This document shows positions 17,667-25,883 of a stretch of 41,245 nucleotides of DNA, in pieces. A program made the translations under genes and the position numbers. Origin of the DNA: Romboutsia weinsteinii (GTDB lineage: Bacteria > Bacillota > Clostridia > Peptostreptococcales > Peptostreptococcaceae). The stretch covers positions 1 through 41,245 of the forward strand of contig NZ_NOJY02000027.1 of assembly GCF_002250835.2 (NCBI RefSeq), written 5' to 3'. Under the pieces are notes generated by a model. The model worked only from the letters and a program-made list of their open reading frames with translations. It had not been told where the DNA came from and ran no database searches. Numbering within the stretch: the first letter of the stretch is position 1; every line of letters starts with the position of its first letter.

Positions 17667-18854
17667 TTATTTTTTATAAACTGATTTTAGTATTCCATAG
17701 TATCCTTTTGCTCCTGTACATAATTGTTCAATTTCCATATACTCATCTATAGTATGAGCAAGATTTTCTTTAGATGGACCAAAACCTATAGTTTTTATTC
17801 CAGCTTCACCTGCATAGTGGCTACCATTTGTACAGAATGAATATTGAGTTATTTCTGGATCTATTCCAGCTTCTTTTAATCCCTTATATGCAGCTTGCAC
17901 AAATTCATCTTGTTCATCATATAACCATCCTGGGAAGAATCTTTCTCCTTCTATTATGTTTCCTGTGTAACAAGTCTCTCTCCCTATAGCATAAGATGCT
18001 TTTGCATTTAGCTCAGAGTCTTCTCTCATCATTTCTTCTAATAACTCTTGTATCGGTGCTAATACACTCTCTTTCGTTTCACCTACTAATAATCTTCTAT
18101 CAAAAGTAGCTTTACAGTAATCTGGTACTACTGATGCTCCTGGATATGGAGATGATTTTATATCTGTTAAAACTAGTATCCCATCTCCTAATTCTTTATG
18201 AGTTGGAGGTACTAATTGTTGTATTCTGTCTATTATCTTACTCATTTTATAAACTGCATTGATTCCTTTATGTGGATTAGCAGAGTGAGCTGGTTTTCCA
18301 AAAGTCTCTACAACTATTTCACCTCTGCCTCTTTGACCTATCTTCAGATTTAATTCTGAAGATTCACCTATTACAACATAATCTGGATTTACAGCTTCAC
18401 TTATTTTTCTAGCTGCTATCCCTTCAAATATCTCTTCATGTACAACACCTGCTACATAAAGTTCTCCTTCAAAATCTCTATTGGTATCTTCTGCAAAATA
18501 AGATATCGCTGACATCATAGCACTTACTTGACCCTTCATGTCAGAAGTTCCTCTTCCGTAGATTTTTCCATCTTTTATTAGACCTTCAAAAGGTGGTACA
18601 CTCCACTTAGTTTCATCAGGTACTGGTACTGTATCTATATGACCATCAAATAATATCTTTTTACCTGGTTTATTTCCTTTTATACAACCTATAACATTTC
18701 CATACTCATCTCTAAACCAGTTATCAAATCCCAATTTTTCAAAGTTTTTTTCTATAGCTTTTACTACATTTTCCTCTTTGCCTGAATAGCTAGAATTTCT
18801 TATTAGGTCCTGGCATAATTGAATTAATTGTTGCTCTCTCGCTTCATTTAACAC
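17667..18854 (-). CDS. ygeY: YgeY-type M20 metallopeptidase (selenium/purine-cluster hydrolase)
   Basis: Di-zinc M20 peptidase/deacylase, 395 residues from the chosen GTG start (MLNEAREQQ), which has AAGGGGG eight bases ahead. The longer reading adds 19 residues with no such site. Seen: LFDGHIDTVPVPD near residue 70 (metal His and Asp), YGRGTSDMKGQVSAM near 100, VVHEEIFEG with the general-base Glu near 145, and HSANPHKGINAVYKM near 205, a dimerisation/substrate motif. It sits directly behind dpaL, as in E. coli ygeX-ygeY. There the pair is thought to release and then cleave diaminopropionate-like compounds. Substrate identity here is inferred from that pairing. Confidence 0.9.
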   Translation of the reverse strand: MLNEAREQQLIQLCQDLIRNSSYSGKEENVVKAIEKNFEKLGFDNWFRDEYGNVIGCIKGNKPGKKILFDGHIDTVPVPDETKWSVPPFEGLIKDGKIYGRGTSDMKGQVSAMMSAISYFAEDTNRDFEGELYVAGVVHEEIFEGIAARKISEAVNPDYVVIGESSELNLKIGQRGRGEIVVETFGKPAHSANPHKGINAVYKMSKIIDRIQQLVPPTHKELGDGILVLTDIKSSPYPGASVVPDYCKATFDRRLLVGETKESVLAPIQELLEEMMREDSELNAKASYAIGRETCYTGNIIEGERFFPGWLYDEQDEFVQAAYKGLKEAGIDPEITQYSFCTNGSHYAGEAGIKTIGFGPSKENLAHTIDEYMEIEQLCTGAKGYYGILKSVYKK

Positions 18855-18883
18855 TTTATGTTCCCCCTTATAAATATTATTTT

Positions 18884-20095
18884 TTATATACTTTGGCATT
18901 CTCCATCCCAAACTATGCTCTTGTATTTATCTGGATCTGTATCCCCTTCCGTGCTTAATAACAATACTTTTGAATTTTCATCTAATTTTAATGCTTCCTT
19001 TAAATCCTGTAGATTTTTATCTTCCATTATAGTAGCTAATAATCCAGTAGTTACTGCTCCTGATTCTCCTGATATTATCCTTTCATCTCCTCTTACTGGA
19101 CTAGAAAGTATTCTCATACCTTTTGCAGACACCCAATCTGGCGCAGATACAAAAGCTTCAGAGTAATTCTTTAAGATTTCAAATCCTATAGTATTTGGCT
19201 CTCCACAAGCAAGACCAGCCATTATTGTTTGCATATCTCCCCCTACAAATCTCGGCTTACCATCTCCTGCCTCAGCAGATTTATAATAACAATCAGCTTG
19301 ATCCGCTTCTACTACTATAGTTATAGGACACTCATCAAACTCTGCTGCTACATATCCTTGTACAGCCCCAGCAAGCGATCCTACTCCAGCTTGAAGGAAT
19401 ACATGTGTAGGTCTTTCTACTCCATATTCTTTTAATTGTTCTACAGCTTCTTTAGCCATAGTCCCATAACCTTGCATTATCCATGCAGGAATATCCTCAT
19501 AACCTTCCCAAGCAGTATCCTGAACTACCAAACCATTTACTTTATTTGCGTTTTCTACTGCCAATCTAACTGCATCGTCATAGTTTAAATCAGTTATACT
19601 AGCTTCTGCACCTTCCGCTTTAATATTATTTAATCTAGTAAGAGTTGACCCTTTTGGCATGTATACTACAGATTTTTGCTTTAATTTATTTGCCGTCCAT
19701 GCTACACCTCTACCGTGATTTCCATCTGTAGCTGTAAAGAATGTTATATCTCCCAATTCTTTTCTTACTTCATCTGATATTAACTTCTCATACGGTAACT
19801 CAGATATATCCTTACCTAATCTATCAGCCATATATCTAGCCATTGCAAAAGATCCACCAAGAACCTTAAATGCATTTAAATCAAATCTATGTGATTCATC
19901 TTTTAAGTAAACTCCGCCAACACCTAGTGACTTAGCTAAGTTTTCTAAGTTTACTAATGGAGTTCTTTTATATTGAGGAAAGCTTTCATGAAACTTTATA
20001 ACGTTGGTAATTTCCTCATCTCTTAAAAATTCGATACCTTTTTCTCTATCATCTGATTTCGGTAAATTATTTAACTTCCATTTTATTTCTCCCAT
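18884..20095 (-). CDS. dpaL: 2,3-Diaminopropionate ammonia-lyase
   Basis: PLP enzyme that splits 2,3-diaminopropionate into pyruvate and two ammonia, via 2-aminoacrylate (E. coli YgeX). Length of 403 is normal. Lys77 in RFDLNAFKVLGGS is the PLP-binding lysine. TATDGNHGRGVAW near residue 115 is the phosphate/Asn loop, and QAGVGSLAGAV near 230 and SGESGAVTTG near 340 complete the fold-type II signature. AAAGGAG lies seven bases before the ATG. First gene of the nine-gene operon, about 40 bases after a sigma-54 promoter. It makes pyruvate as the final product of the pathway. Confidence 0.95.
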   Translation of the reverse strand: MGEIKWKLNNLPKSDDREKGIEFLRDEEITNVIKFHESFPQYKRTPLVNLENLAKSLGVGGVYLKDESHRFDLNAFKVLGGSFAMARYMADRLGKDISELPYEKLISDEVRKELGDITFFTATDGNHGRGVAWTANKLKQKSVVYMPKGSTLTRLNNIKAEGAEASITDLNYDDAVRLAVENANKVNGLVVQDTAWEGYEDIPAWIMQGYGTMAKEAVEQLKEYGVERPTHVFLQAGVGSLAGAVQGYVAAEFDECPITIVVEADQADCYYKSAEAGDGKPRFVGGDMQTIMAGLACGEPNTIGFEILKNYSEAFVSAPDWVSAKGMRILSSPVRGDERIISGESGAVTTGLLATIMEDKNLQDLKEALKLDENSKVLLLSTEGDTDPDKYKSIVWDGECQSI

Positions 20096-20134
20096 TTCAT
20101 TTCTCCTTTTGATAAATTTTACAATTTTATATAA

Positions 20135-20150
20135 AGCAATTGCTGTGCCA
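20135..20150 (-). promoter_or_regulatory. Sigma-54 promoter of the purine operon
   Basis: The minus strand reads TGGCAC-AGCAA-TTGCT, a full match to the -24/-12 consensus TGGCAC-N5-TTGCW, with the GG and GC pairs ten bases apart. It lies 40 bases before dpaL. The sigma-54 activator gene lies just upstream. Confidence 0.9.
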
Positions 20151-20171
20151 AATTAAAAATTTCCCAATAAA

Positions 20172-20249
20172 AAGTATTTTACTTTATTTCTTAAAATACT
20201 TAAAAATAGCTATATCACTATAGTCTAACGATCAAAAAATAAAATACTT
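20172..20249. promoter_or_regulatory. Candidate activator binding sites (three copies of TAAAATACTT)
   Basis: AAGTATTTTA at 20172-20181 and its exact inverse TAAAATACTT at 20192-20201 form a perfect 10-bp inverted repeat with a 10-base gap. A third copy, TAAAATACTT, stands at 20240-20249. All lie 20-100 bases upstream of the sigma-54 promoter, where an enhancer-binding protein would sit. They are the probable target of the neighbouring regulator. No U-tract follows, so a terminator is unlikely. Binding is inferred. Confidence 0.6.
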
Positions 20250-20311
20250 TTCTTTATACCACCATATATATTGATTATTTTTTAATGATATGTACTTTAT
20301 CTTTATACTTA

Positions 20312-20358
20312 TAAATAAAAAAATTCTCATATTAATAAATTTTATCAATATGAGAATT
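20312..20358 (-). terminator. Terminator of the sigma-54 activator gene
   Basis: AATTCTCATATT (20322-20333) and AATATGAGAATT (20347-20358) form a 12-bp perfect stem. On the minus strand it is followed by a long U-tract (A-run 20317-20323 on plus). It begins about 25 bases after the regulator stop. Confidence 0.85.
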
Positions 20359-20381
20359 CTTATTTTGAGAATTTAAGGTAT

Positions 20382-22193
20382 TTAGTTTTCTTCTAACTTC
20401 CTATATAAGGTTGCTAATCCTATTCCAAGTTTTTTAGCAATCTCTTTTTTAGTTTTAGTAGTTCGTCCATACTTATCTAATAGTTTATTTATATAAATTA
20501 ATTCTAGATCTTTAATTGATATTATTTTTCCTTCATATTTCATTATTTCATCATCTATCTCTTGTAAATTTACATCTAAGCAACCTTCGTCGTCACATAC
20601 TTGAACCAACATATTTTTCTTTTTATAGTAGTTAATTATATCTATAGGAAGCATATCCGTAGTTATAATTCCATCTTCTCCGACTAAATTCATCATATAT
20701 TCAATTGCATTCTCCAATTCCCTTATATTTCCCGGCCAATAATAATTTTCTAACATTTTTATAACTGAGTCTTCTATTTTATATAAATTAATATTTAATT
20801 CTACAGAGTATTTTGGCATAAACATATTTATTAAGTCTTTAATATCTTCTTTTCTCTCTCTAAGAGGAGGTAAATTTATAGGTATTACATTTAATCTATA
20901 ATACAGATCATCTCTATATAAACCTTCACTTACAAGCTTTAATAAGTCTTTGTTAGTAGCTGCAATTACCTTTATGTCTAAATCTATAAGCTTATTGGAT
21001 CCTATCCTTGCAAATTTTCGTTCTTGTAAAACTCTAAGTAGCTTGGCTTGTAGATGAAATGATAAATCCCCTATTTCATCTAAAAATATAACTCCCATAT
21101 TTGCAAACTCAAATTTACCTATTTTACCACTGTTACTAGCTCCACTAAATGCTCCTTTAACATATCCAAATAGTTCACTCTCAAGTAAGTTTTCTGGTAT
21201 TGCTGCACAATTTATGGCTATAAATGGCTTGTTTCTTCTATTACCCTCAGCATGTATAGCTCTTGCTATCAGCTCTTTTCCAGTTCCACTTTCCCCTGTT
21301 ATCAGTACTGTTGAGTTTGATTTTGATAACTTCTTTATTCTATGCTTTATACTTTGCATCACATATGAGTTTCCGACTATAGATTCTATATTATTAATTC
21401 CCCAATTGGTATTAATATTCTGAGGTAGTTCTACTTGTTCATTAACCTTATCAAATATTATTATTTTATCGTAAGATTTTATATATGGATATACTGGTAT
21501 TGTTTTAGCTGTAATTTTATATTGGTTGCCTCCTATATTGATAGTAATAAGTTCTTTACCATTTGTATAACTTTCGCAGTTTATAATATTTAATACCTCT
21601 CCAATTTGATTATTACTTAGCTTTAAACATTTTATAGCAATATCATTTATATAAGATATTTTGTGTTGAGTGTCTAATATCAAGATACTCTTTTCTACAT
21701 TATTAATTACTTCATGAAACATTTGCATTTTTTTACTATTATCTTTGTTGACTTCATGCTCTTCTATTTTCATAGATATCAAGTCACAAATATTCTCTAT
21801 AAAAGGTAAATAAGAATCTATCTTGCTTTTTATATGTTTCTTCTTTTCTATATCTGTGCTTACAGCTCCTACTACACCTATCGTTTGATTATCATATTTT
21901 ATTGGTACAACTATAATAGATTTATTTATACATTGCTCAAAATTGCTACACTCTACACAAGAGCTATTCTTTTCTATATCTAATACTACTACCTCTTTAC
22001 TAGTCTCAAGCACCTCGCTATAAATATTTCCCTCAGTAATAACATTTTCATTTACTTTGTTTTTGTAGATACCCGTTCCACCTATTCTAATCAATTTATC
22101 ATCAACTATTTCTATGTCTATATTTAAAACACTGGCTATTATCTCTATGTATTTTTCTATATAGCTTTGAAACTGCTTTAATCTACTCTCCAT
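20382..22193 (-). CDS. Sigma-54-dependent transcriptional activator of the purine operon
   Basis: Enhancer-binding protein of 603 residues. Order: an N-terminal sensor of about 150 residues with GGTGIY near residue 38 and a Cys motif at 79, 82 and 88 (C-x2-C-x5-C); a PAS-like region around 165-260 (ILDTQHKISYINDIA); the AAA+ domain from about 270 to 500; and a Fis-type helix-turn-helix at the C terminus (TKKEIAKKLGIGLATLYRKL). In the AAA+ domain Walker A is GESGTGKE and Walker B is [10 protein letters not shown]. The sigma-54-contacting loop is GAFSGA instead of GAFTGA. It lies upstream of the purine operon, which has a sigma-54 promoter and repeated sites in the gap. It is the obvious activator; the signal is unknown. 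Confidence 0.92.
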   Translation of the reverse strand: MESRLKQFQSYIEKYIEIIASVLNIDIEIVDDKLIRIGGTGIYKNKVNENVITEGNIYSEVLETSKEVVVLDIEKNSSCVECSNFEQCINKSIIVVPIKYDNQTIGVVGAVSTDIEKKKHIKSKIDSYLPFIENICDLISMKIEEHEVNKDNSKKMQMFHEVINNVEKSILILDTQHKISYINDIAIKCLKLSNNQIGEVLNIINCESYTNGKELITINIGGNQYKITAKTIPVYPYIKSYDKIIIFDKVNEQVELPQNINTNWGINNIESIVGNSYVMQSIKHRIKKLSKSNSTVLITGESGTGKELIARAIHAEGNRRNKPFIAINCAAIPENLLESELFGYVKGAFSGASNSGKIGKFEFANMGVIFLDEIGDLSFHLQAKLLRVLQERKFARIGSNKLIDLDIKVIAATNKDLLKLVSEGLYRDDLYYRLNVIPINLPPLRERKEDIKDLINMFMPKYSVELNINLYKIEDSVIKMLENYYWPGNIRELENAIEYMMNLVGEDGIITTDMLPIDIINYYKKKNMLVQVCDDEGCLDVNLQEIDDEIMKYEGKIISIKDLELIYINKLLDKYGRTTKTKKEIAKKLGIGLATLYRKLEEN

Positions 22194-22278
22194 AAAATCC
22201 CCCTGTTAAATATCCTTAAATTTATTTCTCCCCATTACTTTATTTATATTTTAACATATTTAAATATTTTAATTGCAC

Positions 22279-22322
22279 CAAAAAAATGTGAGACTACTTA
22301 ATTAAAAGCCATCTCACATTTT
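22279..22322 (-). terminator. Terminator after hslO
   Basis: AAAATGTGAGA (22283-22293) and TCTCACATTTT (22312-22322) form a perfect 11-bp stem. On the minus strand it is followed by a run of U. It starts 15 bases after the hslO stop. Confidence 0.88.
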
Positions 22323-22336
22323 ATAATTTATATTAA

Positions 22337-23212
22337 TTACATATTATTTAATAATTCTAGTAATTCCTCTTCAGTATATTGATACTTTCTATTACAGAAT
22401 TGGCATCCTACTTCAGCTTGCTTATCTTCTTCTATTATTTGAGATAATGCTGTCTTACCTATAGATACTAATGCTCCTTGTACTCTTTCCTTTGAACATT
22501 CACATTCAAATTTAACATCACAAGTATCTAGTATTCTTGGTTCTAATCCTTCTAATACTATATCTAATATTTGTTCTGGAGTATTTCCATCCTTTAACAT
22601 ATTAGTTATAGATTGAAGCTTAGCTACGTTTTCTTCTAATTTAACTATAGTTTCCTCAGTTGCATCTGGCATTAATTGAACTATAAATCCACCTGCATGT
22701 TCTACTTCATATTCAGTAGTAAGTACACCTAATGATACTACAGACGGTGTTTGCTCTGATAATGCAAAGTAATATGTGAAGTCTTCTGCTATTTCACCAC
22801 TTACTAATGGATAAGCACCGTTGTAAGGTTCTCTTAGTCCTAAATCTTTTATAACCTTAACTACTCCAGCATTTCCTACAGCTGCAGCTACATTTAATTT
22901 TCCATTTTCATAATCTGGTACTTCTACCTTTGGGTTAGATACGTATCCTTTAACTGTACCATTTACATCTGATGTTGCAAGTATAGTACCTATTGGTCCT
23001 CCACCCTTTATTATTACAGAAACTTTATCACCTTTATTTTTCATCATTAACCCCATTATAGATGTTGCAGTTAATGTTCTTCCTAAAGCTGCTGTTGCTA
23101 CCTTAGTAGTCTCATGTAATGATCTTCCTTCTTCTACCATATTTTTAGTAGTTGCTACAAAGGCTCTTATTTGACCTTCGCCTGCTGTTGCTCTTACTAC
23201 ATAATCTTTCAT
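22337..23212 (-). CDS. hslO: Redox-regulated chaperone Hsp33
   Basis: Cytoplasmic holdase that is switched on when oxidants remove zinc from four C-terminal cysteines. Length of 291 is normal. The N-terminal domain starts VVRATAGEGQIRAFVATT, as in the family, and GGGPIGTI near residue 70 is conserved. The zinc motif is CEC near residue 237 and CQFC near 268 (CxC and CxxC). GGAGGA lies before the ATG. It stands between the methyltransferase and the purine regulator with its own terminator. Confidence 0.96.
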   Translation of the reverse strand: MKDYVVRATAGEGQIRAFVATTKNMVEEGRSLHETTKVATAALGRTLTATSIMGLMMKNKGDKVSVIIKGGGPIGTILATSDVNGTVKGYVSNPKVEVPDYENGKLNVAAAVGNAGVVKVIKDLGLREPYNGAYPLVSGEIAEDFTYYFALSEQTPSVVSLGVLTTEYEVEHAGGFIVQLMPDATEETIVKLEENVAKLQSITNMLKDGNTPEQILDIVLEGLEPRILDTCDVKFECECSKERVQGALVSIGKTALSQIIEEDKQAEVGCQFCNRKYQYTEEELLELLNNM

Positions 23213-23236
23213 TGTATTCCTCCCATAAGCTGCCTA

Positions 23237-23983
23237 TTATTTTCTACAAACAAAGAATATTCTTTGACTATCTTCTTTTGGACTTTCAAGCTTGAAATCT
23301 CCATAAACTTTTATATTTTTAAATCCTGCTTCTTCAAGCATCTCTACTATTTCATCTTCAGTATAAGCTCTTTGTTGATGAACTTCTTCAAATCTATCAA
23401 ATTTACCATCTTCATCTTTAACGAAGAATGCTAACTCCATCTCTACTAGATTTTCCTCATCATCAAAGTAATTTTGCCACATATAAGCCACATCTTCTCT
23501 ATTTTCTCCATATGTATTATTACCTAATACAGTAGAAAGCTTATAGAATGAACTTATGTCAAATATAAATATACCTTCTTCTTTTAATAACTCATGAGTC
23601 TTAGCAAATACATTTTCTAAATCGTCATCATAAGTTATGTAATTAAATCCATCACAAGCACAAAGTACACAGTCTAAATTTATGATGTCAAAGTCTAGTT
23701 CAGCTATATCTTGTTGAAGTAAAACTAATTCTACACCTTCTTTTTCTGCCTTTTCTCTTGCAACACTAAGCATCTCATCAGATATATCAATTCCTGCTAT
23801 ATCATAGTTCTTCTTAGTAAGCGGTATAGTTAAGTTTCCTGTTCCACATGCTAGTTCTAAAATATTTTGTACCTGTGCATTTTCATCTTTTATTATATCT
23901 TCTATATATCTAACCCATCCATCATAATCAACTTCATTCATAAGTTCATCATAAATAAATGCAAAATCTCTATACTGATCCAT
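23237..23983 (-). CDS. Class I SAM-dependent methyltransferase
   Basis: 248-residue cytoplasmic methyltransferase. The N terminus has the YDELMNEVDYDGWVRYI motif shared by a widespread uncharacterised Firmicute family, and LELACGTGNLTIPL near residue 42 is the SAM-binding motif I. AGIDISDEML follows, then the post-motif LDCVLCACDGFNYI. The start ATG lies within the 3' end of the spore-protein gene, a 14-base overlap. The GAGG directly before the ATG is too close, so translation may be coupled to the gene ahead. The substrate cannot be told. Confidence 0.9.
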   Translation of the reverse strand: MDQYRDFAFIYDELMNEVDYDGWVRYIEDIIKDENAQVQNILELACGTGNLTIPLTKKNYDIAGIDISDEMLSVAREKAEKEGVELVLLQQDIAELDFDIINLDCVLCACDGFNYITYDDDLENVFAKTHELLKEEGIFIFDISSFYKLSTVLGNNTYGENREDVAYMWQNYFDDEENLVEMELAFFVKDEDGKFDRFEEVHQQRAYTEDEIVEMLEEAGFKNIKVYGDFKLESPKEDSQRIFFVCRK

Positions 23984-24239
23984 CCTCTTTATTTTGCTCC
24001 TCTTCCATCTTTTTCTTTTGCTTCTTTCGAGATGTAAGCATTCCGCCTATTCGTCCAGCTTCTTTAGCAGTAAGACCTGCCCATCCACTTTCGCTTACTT
24101 TGTCTAATAAGCCCAGTTCTGATGCTATCTCATACTTCATTATATCATTATCTGTCAATATTTTCGCTTTCTTACTTCCGCTCTTTTTAGTCTTTGCCTC
24201 TTTATTTATACTATCTTTTTTTAAATTTTCATTTTCCAT
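23970..24239 (-). CDS. Small acid-soluble spore protein, alpha/beta type
   Basis: 89 residues from the ATG giving MENENLKK, chosen because AAGGGGTG lies about six bases ahead; the in-frame ATG 11 codons earlier has no such site. The C-terminal half carries the alpha/beta spore protein signature: MKYEIASELGLLDKVSESGW, followed by GLTAKEAGRIGGMLTSRKKQ. The Lys-rich N and C termini suit DNA binding. Proteins of this family coat and protect spore DNA. The longer Lys-rich head makes it a variant rather than a classical 60-70 residue major protein. The stop overlaps the methyltransferase start by 14 bases. Confidence 0.85.
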   Translation of the reverse strand: MENENLKKDSINKEAKTKKSGSKKAKILTDNDIMKYEIASELGLLDKVSESGWAGLTAKEAGRIGGMLTSRKKQKKKMEEEQNKEDGSV

Positions 24240-24309
24240 AAAAACACCCCTTCTCTTTTGTATTTTTGTCATTTCTTTAAAATTTATACAATATTGAAGG
24301 GGTAAGTTA

Positions 24310-25428
24310 TTAATCTATTGAGTTTTTATGCTTTAATACCTTTAGATATACTTCAAGAGCATCTCCGAATATTTCTTCATCAAAGTTAAAGTTTATATTG
24401 TGAAGCCCATTTACAAATCCTTTTTCTTCATTTCTTGAACCCAACATTATAAATAGTCCAGGTACTTGTTGTTGGTAGTAAGAAAAATCTTCTGCTATCA
24501 TAAGAGGTGGTAGTTGAACTATTTTATCATTACCTATCACTTTTACAAACTCTTCATATAGCTTTTTATCATTATTAACTGCTGGGTAACTGTCGTTTAT
24601 CTCTACATCTATCTTACAATTATAAGCAAGCTCAAATCCTTTAGCTATATCACACATTCTTTGTTTCATGTGTTTATAAACTTCTGGATCGAAGGTTCTC
24701 ATGGTCCCTTCTAGCTTTACATTCTCAGCGATTATATTTCTTATACTTCCGCCTTCCATTCTTCCTATAGTTATTACAGAACTTTCTATTGGACTTATAT
24801 TTCTTGCTACTATAGTCTGTAAATTACTTATAAGATTAGCTGCTATTACTATCCCATCAATTCCTTTTTGAGGCATTGCTCCATGTCCACTTTTTGCAGT
24901 TATACTTATATCAAATTCTCCAGATTGTGCTAAGAAGTAACCTTCTCTAATTCCTATATAGCCTTGCTCTACTTCTGGGTATATATGAAGCCCATAAATC
25001 TCATCTACTTCATATTTCTTTAGTACCCCAGCTTCTATAAGTGGTAATGCTCCCCCTGGACCTTCTTCAGCAGGTTGGAATATAAATACTATATCATCAT
25101 TTAGCTCATCTTTGTGGTCTTGTAAGTATTCAACTAAGCCAAGTAATATACTCATATGACCATCATGTCCACATAAATGTTCTACACCATCATCAGTAGT
25201 TAATCCGTCTATATCAGATCTAAAAGCTATTGTTTTCTTAGGATTTTTACCTTTTATCTTACCAACTATAGCCGTCTCTAAAAAAGTTTCATATTCTACA
25301 CCTATACTATCTAAATAGCCTTTTATGTATTTTGATGTTTTATATTCTTCATTACCTATCTCTGCTATACAGTGCAAACTTTTTCTGTGATTTATTAATT
25401 TTTCTTGTAAATATTTAAATTTTTTCAT
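24310..25428 (-). CDS. M20 amidohydrolase, possible N-acetyldiaminopimelate deacetylase
   Basis: Metal-dependent M20D peptidase of 372 residues (hippurate/IAA-amino-acid hydrolase group). Seen: HRKSLH near residue 15, FRSDIDGL near 67, HLCGHDGHMSILLG near 82 with the metal-binding Cys and His, QPAEEGPGGALPLI near 117 with the catalytic Glu pair, and HGAMPQKGIDGI near 188. The DIDGL form rather than DMDAL, and the length, resemble Bacillus YkuR (DapL), the deacetylase that works with DapH. A dapH-type lysine operon starts 0.7 kb away in the opposite direction, which supports that idea. A role as a general N-acyl amino acid hydrolase is equally possible. The ribosome site is weak. Confidence 0.85.
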   Translation of the reverse strand: MKKFKYLQEKLINHRKSLHCIAEIGNEEYKTSKYIKGYLDSIGVEYETFLETAIVGKIKGKNPKKTIAFRSDIDGLTTDDGVEHLCGHDGHMSILLGLVEYLQDHKDELNDDIVFIFQPAEEGPGGALPLIEAGVLKKYEVDEIYGLHIYPEVEQGYIGIREGYFLAQSGEFDISITAKSGHGAMPQKGIDGIVIAANLISNLQTIVARNISPIESSVITIGRMEGGSIRNIIAENVKLEGTMRTFDPEVYKHMKQRMCDIAKGFELAYNCKIDVEINDSYPAVNNDKKLYEEFVKVIGNDKIVQLPPLMIAEDFSYYQQQVPGLFIMLGSRNEEKGFVNGLHNINFNFDEEIFGDALEVYLKVLKHKNSID

Positions 25429-25514
25429 TATAATGTGTCCGTTGCCAAAACCTTATAAATTTTTTAAGTTTCACAATGTTGCTAGTTTTGACATACTCCT
25501 TTCCTTTTTTATTT

Positions 25515-25739
25515 TTAGCAAGAGAAGAAATGCTTAGCTAATCCTCCCTTAGCAGTCTCTTTGTACTTGTCCATCATATCTATACCCGTTTCTCTTAGCG
25601 TTTCAACAACTTGATCTAAAGTTACATAGTGTTTTCCATCTGTCAGAAGCGAATAGTTAGCAGCATCTAGAGCTCTTTGTGCTCCCATTGCATTTCTTTC
25701 TATACAAGATATCTGGACATATCCATATTCTCCCCTTAT
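25515..25739 (-). pseudogene. sdaA: Relic of L-serine dehydratase, C-terminal fragment
   Basis: 74 codons, preceded at once by an in-frame TAG and without a start codon. The translation has [20 protein letters not shown], then [29 protein letters not shown] and ends HFFSC. This matches the C-terminal 70 residues of single-chain iron-sulfur L-serine ammonia-lyase (E. coli SdaA type), including the IERNA, KYxETxxGGLA and final Cys positions. The whole catalytic N-terminal part is missing and no continuation is found upstream, where AT-rich non-coding DNA and the lysine leader begin. It looks like what is left after a deletion. A functional peptide is unlikely. Confidence 0.8.
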
Positions 25740-25834
25740 CTACTTCCACTATTTAAAATTTACTTCACATATAAATATTATAATTGAAAAACTCTTATTA
25801 AATAACTAAATTGTTTTAATTTTTCAATTATTTA

Positions 25835-25863
25835 TTGATTTTTAATAGTTAATGTATTAGAAT
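25835..25863 (+). promoter_or_regulatory. Promoter of the lysine operon
   Basis: TTGATT (25835-25840), a 17-base spacer and TAGAAT (25858-25863), placed about 20-30 bases before the riboswitch. Confidence 0.55.
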
Positions 25864-25883
25864 TATAAGCATCTAAATTGAAT

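Noticed and set aside
20172..20201. Inverted repeat upstream of dpaL as a terminator
   Set aside because: No U-tract follows on either strand and a real terminator for the regulator is already present; the third copy of the motif favours a binding site.
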